In this document: positions 55,013-64,000 of the stretch, in pieces
How the letters are laid out: each line of letters starts with the position of its first letter
Numbering within the stretch: position 1 is the stretch's first letter
Assembly: GCF_001544135.1 (NCBI RefSeq)
Contig: NZ_BCPV01000011.1
Location: forward strand, 1 to 64,000
Reading direction: 5' to 3'
Source: Geobacillus zalihae NBRC 101842
GTDB lineage: Bacteria > Bacillota > Bacilli > Bacillales > Anoxybacillaceae
Length of the DNA: 64,000 bases
Program-made: the position numbers and the translations under genes
Notes under the pieces: model-generated
Seen by the model: the letters and a program-made list of their open reading frames with translations, nothing else
Database searches by the model: none
What the model was told of the DNA's origin: nothing

Positions 55013-55101
55013 CAATGGTGATCTCTCCTTTTTTGCTGGCTATGGTATGTTCTTTATATAACGTATCCATTTCCGGCAAAATTAAAGAGGCCGACCTCGC
55101 G

Positions 55102-55551
55102 TCAGCCCCTTGTTTTTGCCCCATATCCTAATTTTTTCAGCAGCGCAATCGCCTGCTCTTTTTCTGCCGCCGTCAGCGCCGAAACCGTTTCGTGAATTTT
55201 TTCCGCATGCTCGGGAAATACGCGTTCAATAAACCGCCGCCCCTCTTCTGTAATGGACGCGTACGTGACGCGCCGGTCCTTTTCGCAGGCGCGGCGGACG
55301 ATCAATCCTTTGTTTTCCAGTTTGTCAATGACGTAGGTGATGCTCCCGCTCGCCAGCAAAATTTTTTCGCCAATTTGCTGGAGCGGCTGATCCCCTTTAT
55401 GGTATAACAATTCTAACACGGCAAATTCGGTCGGATTGACCCCGAATGAGTGGATTGATTTGTTCACTTGGTCGCTTACGGCGCGGTAAGCCCGCGACAA
55501 TACGATAAACAACTTTAGCGATTGCTCGAGTTCTTGCTCTTTTTGTTCCAT
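55102..55551 (-). CDS. MarR family transcriptional regulator
   Basis: A 149-residue winged-helix regulator. The recognition region is LQQIGEKILLASGSITYVIDKLENKGLIVRRACEKDRRVTYASITEEGRRF, the classical MarR wing with DRR. It resembles the MhqR/YusO subgroup. Target and ligand are unknown; it is followed by pduL (89 bases) and is divergent from the ZIP gene. ATG at 55551 is nine bases after AAAGGG. Confidence 0.85.
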   Translation of the reverse strand: MEQKEQELEQSLKLFIVLSRAYRAVSDQVNKSIHSFGVNPTEFAVLELLYHKGDQPLQQIGEKILLASGSITYVIDKLENKGLIVRRACEKDRRVTYASITEEGRRFIERVFPEHAEKIHETVSALTAAEKEQAIALLKKLGYGAKTRG

Positions 55552-55589
55552 GCCATCCAACCCTTTGCATTTAACCATTTCTTACTTGC

Positions 55590-55619
55590 ATTATACTTGA
55601 ACAGCAAACAGGCAGGCAA
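55590..55619 (-). promoter_or_regulatory. promoter of the marR gene
   Basis: Minus strand TTGCCT (55614-55619), 18-base spacer, TATAAT (55590-55595). Confidence 0.65.
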
Positions 55620-55767
55620 CCGTTTTTGCCAGGCGCTGGTCCATTTTTCTCGCCAGCGGCCGTTCCTTTCGCTATGATAATTTTGTGATAGGGCAGCGCT
55701 TGGGCGATTGTCACATTTGTGGAAACGGCGCATATGAAAAAATAAAGGCTGATGAAGGGGGAATTGG

Positions 55768-56502
55768 ATGAACGGGGTATTGACCGGCAGTGTGCTGTCC
55801 GCCTTATCGACCGGACTTGGCGCTGTGCCGATTTTGTTTATGGCCAAATCGCTCACCCACCGCTGGCGCGATGTGCTCCTCGCGTTTTCAGCCGGCATTA
55901 TGATGGCGGCCTCGATGACAAGTCTTATTCCCGAGGCCCTGCGGTCCGGCGGTTTTGAGGCGCTCGCCATCGGATTGGCGGCGGGGGTGCTCGTGTTAAC
56001 GTTGCTTGAGATGACCGTCCCCCATATCGACTTGGAGCATACGAAAAGCGGCTTGCAATTCGACGAAAAGGCGATGCTCATCATCGCCGCCATTGCGATG
56101 CACAATCTCCCCGAAGGGCTGTCAGTCGGGGTGAGCTACGCCTCAGACGGCGCTTCGCAAATCGGCAATTTGATCGCATTGGCCATCGGCTTGCAAAACG
56201 CGCCGGAAGGATTTTTGGTCGCCTTGTTTTTAGTCAATCAGCAGATTGGCCGCTTTAAAGCGTTTGTCATTGCCACGTTAACCGGCGCGGTCGAAATTGT
56301 GACGTCTTTGCTCGGCTTTTATTTAACCTCTCTCTTCCGCGGCCTCGTTCCATACGGGTTGGCGTTTGCCGCCGGGGCGATGCTGTTTATCATTTACAAA
56401 GAGCTCATTCCCGAAAGCCATGGCGATGGAAATGAACGGACATCGACGTACGCGTTTATTGTCGGCATTTTGTTTATGATTTTTCTAACACAATCGTTTT
56501 AA
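55768..56502 (+). CDS. ZIP family divalent metal transporter
   Basis: A 244-residue, eight-helix importer of zinc or other divalent metals. The metal-binding helices contain IAMHNLPEGLSVGVSY and IGLQNAPEGFLVALF, the conserved HNxPEG signature and its partner, with SAGIMMAASMTSLIPEAL near the start. It is closest to the short ZupT/GufA-type proteins. AAGGGGG precedes the ATG by six bases. No metal regulator gene is adjacent. Confidence 0.9.
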   Translation: MNGVLTGSVLSALSTGLGAVPILFMAKSLTHRWRDVLLAFSAGIMMAASMTSLIPEALRSGGFEALAIGLAAGVLVLTLLEMTVPHIDLEHTKSGLQFDEKAMLIIAAIAMHNLPEGLSVGVSYASDGASQIGNLIALAIGLQNAPEGFLVALFLVNQQIGRFKAFVIATLTGAVEIVTSLLGFYLTSLFRGLVPYGLAFAAGAMLFIIYKELIPESHGDGNERTSTYAFIVGILFMIFLTQSF

Positions 56503-56511
56503 CGAAAACAA

Positions 56512-56545
56512 CCCCGCTGCCTGTATATAAGCAGCGGGGCGTTCA
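56512..56545. terminator. shared terminator of the ZIP gene and mtnD
   Basis: 9-bp perfect stem CCCCGCTGC / GCAGCGGGG with a ten-base loop between converging genes; followed by GTTCATTGTT on plus and TTGTTTTCG on minus. Confidence 0.75.
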
Positions 56546-56548
56546 TTG

Positions 56549-57091
56549 TTATTGGACGGCTTCCTCTTTTTCTTCATATGGATGAGCGACCCAGCCGGAC
56601 GGGTCGATAAACAAGCGCACCGCAACGACCCGACGGTCATCCATGAGCGTAAAGTAATGCGGATTCCCTTCCGGCACGGAAATGACGTCGCCGGCTTCAA
56701 GCTCTACATCAAAATAGCCGGTTTCTTTGTCGCCTTTGATGATGAAAATGCCATGGCCGGCCGTAATGGCGCGCACTTCATCTTCCGTATGGATGTGCAC
56801 TTGTTCAAATTTTTTCAGCAACTCATCCAAGTTCGGCGTCGCGTCGGACAGAGCGACGATATCCCACGTTTTGTAGCCGCGGCGCGCCGCTAAATCTTCA
56901 ATTTCGTCTTTGAACGTCGCTAAAATTTCATTTTTTTCTTCATCTGTCAGAACATATTTATCGCGCAAATGCTCCGGCAGTTTCGTGATGTCCCAATGTT
57001 CATACAACACCCCTTGACTGTTCAAAAACGCGCGCACATTGTCTTCTCCTTCAATCACTTGGCCCGTTTTTCTCACTTTGATGACTGCCAT
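56549..57091 (-). CDS. mtnD: acireductone dioxygenase
   Basis: The 180-residue cupin enzyme that cleaves acireductone to the keto-acid precursor of methionine and formate. Metal ligands are the HIHTEDE histidines and glutamate near residue 98, with the later histidine in GNPHYF. The metal (Fe or Ni) decides the product and cannot be read from sequence. Last gene of mtnWXBD. Confidence 0.94.
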   Translation of the reverse strand: MAVIKVRKTGQVIEGEDNVRAFLNSQGVLYEHWDITKLPEHLRDKYVLTDEEKNEILATFKDEIEDLAARRGYKTWDIVALSDATPNLDELLKKFEQVHIHTEDEVRAITAGHGIFIIKGDKETGYFDVELEAGDVISVPEGNPHYFTLMDDRRVVAVRLFIDPSGWVAHPYEEKEEAVQ

Positions 57092-57125
57092 TGTTCACAT
57101 CCTCCTTTGGAAAAATGTATATGGA

Positions 57126-57758
57126 TTAGCCAACCGGCAGGCCGGCCCGCTGCAAAAGCAGCCGCTTCACCTGCCAGCGGAACAAAAACTCCCATGCCTC
57201 CAAATGTTTTTTCGCTTCAAACGCTGTACGCCCCCAGACCGTGATGCCATGGTTTTGGATCAACACGGCGCCGGCGTCGCCATGGATATAGTTCGCAAAC
57301 TCCCGAGCGAGCGTTGGAATGTCGGCGTAATTGTCAATGATCGGGATGCGCACGGCGGCATTTTCTTCCCAAATGCCGAACGCCTTGATGATTTCCTGGC
57401 CGGAAAAGACCGCTTCCCCGTTTTGCGCATACAGTTCAGAAATCAAATTGTTGTCCACGGTATGAACGTGCAAGACGCAACCGGCGTTTGTGCGGTTGTA
57501 AATTTCCACATGCAGCAGCGTCTCCGCTGATGGCTTTAAATGTGTTTTCTCCGCTGGTCGGCCGGCAGCGTCAACGAGCAAGAAGTCCTCATCCGTTTGC
57601 TTCCGCTTATCCTTGCCGCTCGCTGTCACCAAAAACGTCAACGGGTCGTCCGTCACTTTGATCGACAAATTGCCGCTTGTTGCGAAAAACCAATCGCGGG
57701 CGGCGAGCTCGGCTTTCACTTCCGCAAGCTCGTTCCACTTTTTCACGACAATGCTCAT
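57126..57758 (-). CDS. mtnB: methylthioribulose-1-phosphate dehydratase
   Basis: A 210-residue class II aldolase-fold enzyme. Zinc histidines are in [10 protein letters not shown] and in [11 protein letters not shown], with the glutamate in [13 protein letters not shown]. It dehydrates methylthioribulose 1-phosphate in the methionine salvage pathway. Overlaps mtnX by four bases. Confidence 0.94.
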   Translation of the reverse strand: MSIVVKKWNELAEVKAELAARDWFFATSGNLSIKVTDDPLTFLVTASGKDKRKQTDEDFLLVDAAGRPAEKTHLKPSAETLLHVEIYNRTNAGCVLHVHTVDNNLISELYAQNGEAVFSGQEIIKAFGIWEENAAVRIPIIDNYADIPTLAREFANYIHGDAGAVLIQNHGITVWGRTAFEAKKHLEAWEFLFRWQVKRLLLQRAGLPVG

Positions 57759-58417
57759 ACGATCACCTCCATTCGCTGCAACGCATCCATCACGTCAAAA
57801 AACGTCGCAAATGGCGCGTGCGGCAGGTCAAGCTCTTGACATTTTTCAAGCAGAAAATCGCGCGCCAGCACATAGTCGGCTTGCCTGGCCACCGCCAAGT
57901 CGGTGATCGAATCGCCGATGACGACGTGATACCCGTCCGGGCGGGCAAGCCTGCGCAATAGCGACGGCTTGCAGCAGCCGCAGCCGTTTTGGCACCGGCT
58001 GTCACATGCATGCGGCCATGTGATGCGGATCGTCTCACCGCTGAAATCGGAGCCGTTGCAAAAAATGCGCTCCGGTTCAATGAGCCCTTCAAGCAGCGGA
58101 TAGACGAAAAAGTCGATGCCGCCGCTCACGATATAGAGCGGGATGCTTTGCTCTTTTGTCCATGCGACAAACTCGCGGAACCCTTCGCGCAAGCGGGCGG
58201 TGCTAAGCAAAAAGTCAACAATCTCCCCTTTCAGCGCTGACGGAAGAAGCGAAAACATTTTTCCGACGCCTTCCTGAACGGAGATGCGCTGGGCGAGAAT
58301 GTCGTCCTTTAGCGCCTCCCACTCCGGCGGGGCGAACTGTTTCATAATCGCGATGATGTTGTCGTTTTCCGTGATCGTGCCGTCAAAATCGCAAAAAAGA
58401 ACGAGTTGTTTCGTCAT
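57755..58417 (-). CDS. mtnX: 2-hydroxy-3-keto-5-methylthiopentenyl-1-phosphate phosphatase
   Basis: A 220-residue HAD phosphatase with the nucleophile motif [13 protein letters not shown], motif [12 protein letters not shown], and motif [14 protein letters not shown] cysteine cluster [14 protein letters not shown] lies in the middle. The MtnW-MtnX pair replaces the single enzyme MtnC of other bacteria. Overlaps mtnW by four bases (ATGA). Confidence 0.93.
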   Translation of the reverse strand: MTKQLVLFCDFDGTITENDNIIAIMKQFAPPEWEALKDDILAQRISVQEGVGKMFSLLPSALKGEIVDFLLSTARLREGFREFVAWTKEQSIPLYIVSGGIDFFVYPLLEGLIEPERIFCNGSDFSGETIRITWPHACDSRCQNGCGCCKPSLLRRLARPDGYHVVIGDSITDLAVARQADYVLARDFLLEKCQELDLPHAPFATFFDVMDALQRMEVIV

Positions 58418-59655
58418 GCTTCCACCTCAATAGCGCCCCAGCGGTCGATCGCCTTTTGCAGCGCCTCGTTGTCTTTCGCCGCTTCACGAAGCGGACGGCC
58501 GACCAGCGCTGCGTCGATGGCGGCGCGAAACGCCTTTCCGCCGCCGATCGCCCCGTCCGGGTGGCCGTGGATGCCGCCGCCGGCGTTGACGACGCTGTCA
58601 AGGCCAAAATCGCGGACAAGGAGCGGCACCAAGCCCGGATGGATGCCGGCCGATGGCACTGGAAACGCCCGGGCAAACGGCTCTTGTTCATCGGTCAGCG
58701 CCCGGGCGATGCCAAGCGCCTGCTCGCGCTCCAAGGCGACGCTGCCGTACGGCGACGGGAACAGAACAAAGTCGGCGCCGGCAAGCCGCAAAAGCTTTCC
58801 AAGCAAGAGCGACGGGGCGACGCCGTAAAACTCCGACGGCGTGATCGCGCCGCTGAACGCCGGGTGGGCCATGATCGGAACGGAAATCTCTTCATCTTCC
58901 CGCAACCCTTGCAGGACGTCCAATCCATAGGCGAACACGTTGAACAACAGCACATCGGCGCCAAGCTCAGCCGCCCGTTTCGCTTTTTCTTTCAGTTCAA
59001 ACGTTTTGCCGGTCAAGTTGACGGCATACAGCGTCCGCTTGCCTGTTTGTTCGTACACCTCTTTGAGCGCCGCTTTGCCTTCTGTAATGCGCTTCGCAAA
59101 TGGCAGACGATCGCTGTCAAACAAAATTTCGTCATCTTTGACCAAGTCAACGCCGCCAAGCGCTTGCTTTTTCAACTCTGATGTCAAATACGCCAAATCG
59201 CGGCCGACGATGCCTTTGAAAATGCTCATCAACAGCGGGCGGTCGTACACTCCGACCTTTTCGCGAATGCCGGCGATGCCAAAGCGCGGCCCCGGAAACT
59301 GCCGCTTCCATTCTTCCGGAAATGCCAAATCAAGCAACCGCACTTCCCCGTCAAGCGACAGCTTGCCGAACGTCGTCACCAACAATGCCGGCAAATCGGC
59401 GCTGAAGTTGACGGTCGGGTAAGCGATTTTGACGATTGCCCGCTTCAACCGCTTGCCGAAATAGGCGTTTACCCGCTCGCTCTCGTCAAGCTCTTCGATC
59501 GCAACGACTTCCCCTTTATGCTTGCGAAGCTGGTCTTGCTCCAGCTGCGGCAAGTCGGTCCATGTGCCGACTGTCAAGCCGAGCGCGATTCCTTCCGCCT
59601 TTTGGCGAATATCGTGTTCATCATGAAGCAAATACGTCGCAATGACTGCACTCAT
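58414..59655 (-). CDS. mtnW: 2,3-diketo-5-methylthiopentyl-1-phosphate enolase (RuBisCO-like)
   Basis: A 413-residue form IV RuBisCO-like protein. The metal site is [13 protein letters not shown], whose lysine is carbamylated in the family, and the phosphate region is [19 protein letters not shown]. It enolises the diketone of the salvage pathway and does not fix CO2. I use ATG 59655 with AGAGGG seven bases upstream; a TTG six codons earlier lacks such a site. Confidence 0.94.
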   Translation of the reverse strand: MSAVIATYLLHDEHDIRQKAEGIALGLTVGTWTDLPQLEQDQLRKHKGEVVAIEELDESERVNAYFGKRLKRAIVKIAYPTVNFSADLPALLVTTFGKLSLDGEVRLLDLAFPEEWKRQFPGPRFGIAGIREKVGVYDRPLLMSIFKGIVGRDLAYLTSELKKQALGGVDLVKDDEILFDSDRLPFAKRITEGKAALKEVYEQTGKRTLYAVNLTGKTFELKEKAKRAAELGADVLLFNVFAYGLDVLQGLREDEEISVPIMAHPAFSGAITPSEFYGVAPSLLLGKLLRLAGADFVLFPSPYGSVALEREQALGIARALTDEQEPFARAFPVPSAGIHPGLVPLLVRDFGLDSVVNAGGGIHGHPDGAIGGGKAFRAAIDAALVGRPLREAAKDNEALQKAIDRWGAIEVEA

Positions 59656-59685
59656 CGTCCATCCCTCTTTCAATATATGGCGAAA

Positions 59686-59841
59686 TAAAAAAGCCCCTTC
59701 CTAAGAAGAGGCGTCACTCATCCATGGCGCTCTTCTTATCTCTCAGCGTTTCCGCTGCAAGAATTAGCACCGTGCTTGGCGCGCGCCAAGCCGGTTGCCG
59801 GGCTTCATTGGGCTCGTCCCTCCGCCTGCTCTTGATAAGAA
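59686..59841 (-). ncRNA. SAM-I riboswitch and terminator before mtnWXBD
   Basis: Minus strand: CTTATCAAGAGCAGGCGGAGGGA, CCCAATGAAGCCCGGCAACC, CACGGTGCTAATTC and GAGATAAG, the S-box core in order. A terminator GCCTCTTC / GAAGGGGC with TTTTTT follows (59693-59712), 31 bases before the mtnW start. Confidence 0.95.
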
Positions 59842-59889
59842 AGCCTGCTCGTTTATGCACTTGTCAAACAATTGGCAAATTTACTTTGA

Positions 59890-59918
59890 ATTATGACATC
59901 GCCGATTGGCGTTGTCAA
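59890..59918 (-). promoter_or_regulatory. promoter of the mtnWXBD unit
   Basis: Minus strand TTGACA (59913-59918), 17-base spacer, CATAAT (59890-59895), about 50 bases upstream of the S-box. Confidence 0.78.
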
Positions 59919-59925
59919 TCATTTT

Positions 59926-61113
59926 TCAAAAATTTTTTTCGAACAATCCAAGGCGGCCGATCCGCTCCGCTGCTTCGCGAAGCCGCGCTTCATCGGTCAA
60001 GAGGCCGACGCGCACATACCCTTCGCCGTGCTCGCCGAACCCGATGCCTGGGGCGACGGCGACATGCGCCCGCTCAAGCAGCATGTCGGCAAACTCAGCG
60101 GATGATATGCCTTTTGGCAGCGGAAGCCAGGCGAAAAACGACCCATATGGCGCCGGCGCTTCCCAACCGATCTCGCAGAGCGCAGCGATGAACGCATTGC
60201 GGCGCGCCTCATACAATGCGACCAACTCCGTGACACAATCTTGCGGACCAAGGAGCGCCGCGGCGGCCGCTTCTTGGATGGCGCCGAACAAGCTGACATA
60301 CAAATGATCCTGCAAAAGCTCAAGCGCCCGAATGATCCGCTCGTTGCCGACGGCAAACGCCACACGCCAGCCGGCCATATTGTATGTTTTCGAAAACGTA
60401 TAAATTTCGACGCCGACGTCTTTCGCCCCATCGGCTTCCAGGAAGCTGACCGGTTTCCGGCCGTCAAAGCCGATCGCCCCATAAGCGAAATCGTGCACGA
60501 CGGCAATGCCGTGCTTGGCGGCAAACGCCACCGTCTCCGCGAAAAATTCCTTTGTCGCCGTCGCACCGGTCGGATTGTTCGGATAGTTTAAAAACATGAG
60601 CTTCGCTCGGTCGGCGACCGACTCCGGAATGGCTTCGTAATCCGGTAAGAATCCGTTTTCCGAAGAAAGCGGCATCATCTCCATCCGCGCGCGGGCAAGC
60701 GCGATCCCCGACCAATAGTCCGGATAGCCCGGGTCCGGGACAAGCACCACATCGCCCGGGTTGACGAGGCAAAGCGGCAGCTCGACAAGCCCGGCTTTGC
60801 CGCCGAACAAGATGGCGACCTCGCGGGCCGGGTCGATCGTCACCCCGTACTCGCGCGCGTAAAACGCCGCTACGGCTTCTTTCAAAAACGAGTAGCCTTG
60901 AAACGGCGAATATTTATGGTATTTTGGGTTCGCGGCTGCCTTCTGCATCGCTTCGACAATGTGCGCCGGCGTCGGCTGATCCGGATTGCCCTGCCCTAAG
61001 TTGATCACATCATAACCCGCCTTGATCTTCGCACCGACTTTCGCCACGAGCGAGGCGAAAAACTGCTTCGGCAGCTGTTCAAGCAGTTCGGAAAAGGGAA
61101 ATTCGATCGTCAT
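59926..61113 (-). CDS. mtnE: methionine salvage aminotransferase MtnE
   Basis: A 395-residue class I aminotransferase. The PLP lysine is in TFSKTYNMAGWR near residue 240, with NYPNNPTGATA and the C-terminal arginine in GYVRVGLL. It should transaminate 2-keto-4-methylthiobutyrate to methionine, the last step of salvage, as judged by position next to the other mtn genes. ATG at 61113 follows AAGGTG. It has no riboswitch of its own that I can see. Confidence 0.88.
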   Translation of the reverse strand: MTIEFPFSELLEQLPKQFFASLVAKVGAKIKAGYDVINLGQGNPDQPTPAHIVEAMQKAAANPKYHKYSPFQGYSFLKEAVAAFYAREYGVTIDPAREVAILFGGKAGLVELPLCLVNPGDVVLVPDPGYPDYWSGIALARARMEMMPLSSENGFLPDYEAIPESVADRAKLMFLNYPNNPTGATATKEFFAETVAFAAKHGIAVVHDFAYGAIGFDGRKPVSFLEADGAKDVGVEIYTFSKTYNMAGWRVAFAVGNERIIRALELLQDHLYVSLFGAIQEAAAAALLGPQDCVTELVALYEARRNAFIAALCEIGWEAPAPYGSFFAWLPLPKGISSAEFADMLLERAHVAVAPGIGFGEHGEGYVRVGLLTDEARLREAAERIGRLGLFEKNF

Positions 61114-61211
61114 CGTCCACACCTTCTCAAAAATTCTTGAAATTCTAGTGCAACATCATATATCGTTAAAAGCAAAATGTAAAGAAAAATTTTTTTCCGA
61201 GGTGAACGCTC

Positions 61212-62024
61212 ATGACGATCCGCATCGCCTGCCTGCAGCTTGACATTGCATTTGGCGATCCAGCAAAAAACGAACAGCAAGCCGAACAGGCCGTGGAATC
61301 CGCTGCCAAAGACGGCGCTGACATCATCGTGCTGCCAGAGTTATGGACGACCGGCTACGATTTGACGCGCCTGGATGAAATTGCCGACGAAGGCGCCGAA
61401 CGGGCGAAGGCGCTCGCTTCCCGATTGGCGCAAACGTACGGCGTCCATTTCGTCGCTGGTTCGGTCGCCAAAAAAACAGCCGCCGGCGTGACAAACACGA
61501 TGATCGTGGCCGACCGTCATGGCCAAATCGTCGGCGAATACAGCAAGCTTCACCTGTTCCAATTGATGGATGAACATTTGTATTTGCAGCCGGGAAACGA
61601 GCCAGGCTTGTTCTCGCTTGACGGGCTGCCGTGCGCTGGGGTCATTTGCTATGACATCCGCTTTCCGGAGTGGATTCGCGCCCATGCTTTGGCTGGGGCG
61701 GAAGTGCTGTTTGTCGTCGCCGAATGGCCGCTTCCCCGCCTGCACCATTGGCGGACGCTCTTGATGGCGCGGGCGATTGAAAACCAATGCTACGTCGTCG
61801 CCTGCAACCGGGCTGGCCGCGACCCGAACAACGTCTTTGCCGGCCATTCGCTCGTCATCGACCCATGGGGCGAAGTGATCGCCGAGGCGGACGAGAAGCC
61901 GGGCATTCTCTCGGCCGACATCGATCCCGCGCTCGTTGCGGACGTCCGTGCGCGCATCCCGGTGTTTGCCGACCGCCGGCCGCACGACTATGAAACGGCA
62001 AAAAATTTTTTCAAAACGTATTGA
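61212..62024 (+). CDS. mtnU: carbon-nitrogen hydrolase (nitrilase family), MtnU
   Basis: A 270-residue nitrilase-fold hydrolase with the Glu-Lys-Cys triad in VLPELWTTGYD, YSKLHLF and GVICYDIRFPEW. In B. subtilis MtnU (YkrU) lies in the same cluster and is thought to act as omega-amidase on 2-ketoglutaramate-type products. GAGGTG lies seven bases before the ATG. Its stop codon overlaps the -35 box of the mtnKA promoter. Confidence 0.88.
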   Translation: MTIRIACLQLDIAFGDPAKNEQQAEQAVESAAKDGADIIVLPELWTTGYDLTRLDEIADEGAERAKALASRLAQTYGVHFVAGSVAKKTAAGVTNTMIVADRHGQIVGEYSKLHLFQLMDEHLYLQPGNEPGLFSLDGLPCAGVICYDIRFPEWIRAHALAGAEVLFVVAEWPLPRLHHWRTLLMARAIENQCYVVACNRAGRDPNNVFAGHSLVIDPWGEVIAEADEKPGILSADIDPALVADVRARIPVFADRRPHDYETAKNFFKTY

Positions 62025-62050
62025 CAATCGATTGGCCGACCATGTATCAT
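62021..62050 (+). promoter_or_regulatory. promoter of mtnKA
   Basis: TTGACA (62021-62026), 18-base spacer, TATCAT (62045-62050). The -35 shares bases with the mtnU stop. Confidence 0.82.
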
Positions 62051-62118
62051 TCGAATCAAACAACCAAACGATTGAGAACATCGTGAAAATTCCCGAAACT
62101 GAATACAAGAAATCGGTA

Positions 62119-62345
62119 CTCTTATCAAGAGTTGGCTGAGGGAATTGGCCCAATGAAGCCCAGCAACCGACCGTAATGCTATCGTGAGATAGGGCGCACG
62201 CCAAGGGCGGCGCCGGAAGCGTCATGCTTCCGCAGGGCACGGTGCTAAGTCCAACAGAAAGACCGATGTCTTTCTGAAAGATAAGAGGCGCGAAGAACGA
62301 ATGAATCTTCAAGCCTCTTTCCGTATGCGAAAGAGGCTTTTTCAT
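62119..62345 (+). ncRNA. SAM-I riboswitch and terminator before mtnKA
   Basis: CTCTTATCAAGAGTTGGCTG, GCCCAATGAAGCCCAGCAACC, CACGGTGCTAAGTCC and GATAAGAG (ending 62287) form a full S-box. The terminator AAGCCTCTTTC / GAAAGAGGCTT with TTTTT spans 62311-62343. The long leader explains the 401-base gap before mtnK. Confidence 0.96.
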
Positions 62346-62368
62346 TTGTCGGAAACGCCGAGTTTTAG

Positions 62369-63616
<1,248 letters not shown>

Positions 63617-63626
63617 TGCCATTCGA

Positions 63627-63651
63627 TCCGGCCCGCCGGCGACGGGCCGGA
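63627..63651 (+). repeat. intercistronic GC hairpin between mtnK and mtnA
   Basis: Perfect 9-bp stem TCCGGCCCG / CGGGCCGGA with a seven-base loop and no T-tract. It could stabilise the upstream message or partly uncouple mtnA. Confidence 0.55.
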
Positions 63652-63685
63652 CAAACGAACAACGCCAAAAGAAAGGAAGACAGCA

Positions 63686-64000
63686 ATGAGCACATTTGCC
63701 ATCCCGCGCTCAGTCGAATGGCGCGAGACGCATGTGACGATTTTAAACCAACAAAAACTTCCAACAGTCACGGAATATATCGACTTGCACACCATTGAAG
63801 ACGTATATGACGCGATCGCCACGCTGAAAGTGCGCGGCGCGCCGGCGATCGGCATCACTGCCGCCTATGGCTTGGCGCTCGCCGCTTCGAGCTATGACAC
63901 CGAGTCGGTCGATGAATTCCGCCGTCGCTTGAAACGAGATCGTGACTACCTAGCCAGTGCCCGGCCGACTGCCGTCAACTTGTTTTGGGCGCTCGATCGG
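63686..64000 (+). CDS. mtnA: methylthioribose-1-phosphate isomerase (cut by window end)
   Basis: The first 105 residues of MtnA, a member of the eIF2B-like isomerase family. The opening [26 protein letters not shown] and the [20 protein letters not shown] block (RGAPAIG motif) are diagnostic. It converts methylthioribose 1-phosphate to the ribulose form used by MtnB. AAAGGAAG lies six bases before the ATG. The gene runs past the edge of the window. Confidence 0.94.
   Translation, partial: MSTFAIPRSVEWRETHVTILNQQKLPTVTEYIDLHTIEDVYDAIATLKVRGAPAIGITAAYGLALAASSYDTESVDEFRRRLKRDRDYLASARPTAVNLFWALDR

Overview
The window is chromosomal DNA from a thermophilic, endospore-forming Firmicute. Gene content, the many GTG/TTG starts behind strong GGAGG-type ribosome sites, and proteins that resemble Bacillus counterparts throughout point to Geobacillus or a close relative. 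This assignment rests on recognition by eye, not on a database search. I see no rRNA, tRNA, CRISPR array or prophage.

Layout. 116-7447: minus-strand fatty-acid degradation operon (acyl-CoA dehydrogenase, SDR, acyl-CoA ligase, TetR repressor, phosphotransferase, orphan comB, quinone oxidoreductase) behind a promoter with an 18-bp perfect palindrome. 7506-13844: ykwC-type dehydrogenase, another SDR, odhAB. 14207-18155: an IS200/IS605 scar, a chemoreceptor, small and acetyltransferase genes, spore protease yyaC. 18204-23426: glcT-ptsG-ptsH-ptsI with a GlcT-type antiterminator/terminator; ptsI carries an in-frame TAA at codon 100. 23628-30921: Na+/H+ antiporter, PAS histidine kinase, SDR, two more IS200/IS605 scars, a Pro/Tyr-rich protein, ykvT and ykvS. 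30999-33503: queCDEF under a preQ1-I riboswitch. 33559-37315: gerK-order spore germination operon. 37450-41076: second chemoreceptor, ykvI, a two-domain YtkA lipoprotein. 41252-43476: clpE with CtsR boxes. 43721-44573: MntA-HepT toxin-antitoxin pair. 44601-46503: TetR-controlled exporter operon in which every transport gene is deleted or broken. 46544-51272: acetyltransferase, M3 oligopeptidase, lysine riboswitch and lysine permease. 51395-53817: S9 peptidase gene split by a 401-bp non-autonomous IS200/IS605 element. 54446-56502: pduL, MarR regulator, ZIP transporter. 56549-64000: methionine salvage locus (mtnDBXWE and mtnU-mtnKA) with two SAM-I riboswitches; mtnA runs off the end.

How it fits together. 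Much of the window is metabolite-sensing control: one lysine, one preQ1 and two SAM riboswitches, a GlcT antitermination switch, two TetR operator systems and CtsR boxes. The second theme is gene decay: a nonsense codon in the general PTS enzyme I, a collapsed exporter operon, and a peptidase with both a transposon insertion and loss of its catalytic serine. Four IS200/IS605-type footprints are present and none carries an intact tnpA or tnpB. The element inside the peptidase keeps what looks like an omega-RNA scaffold and excises on paper to the exact base. I regard the orphan omega-RNA-type element, the ptsI nonsense codon, and the scars lying directly behind terminator T-tracts as the most noteworthy signals. 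I did not find a clearly new multi-gene system.
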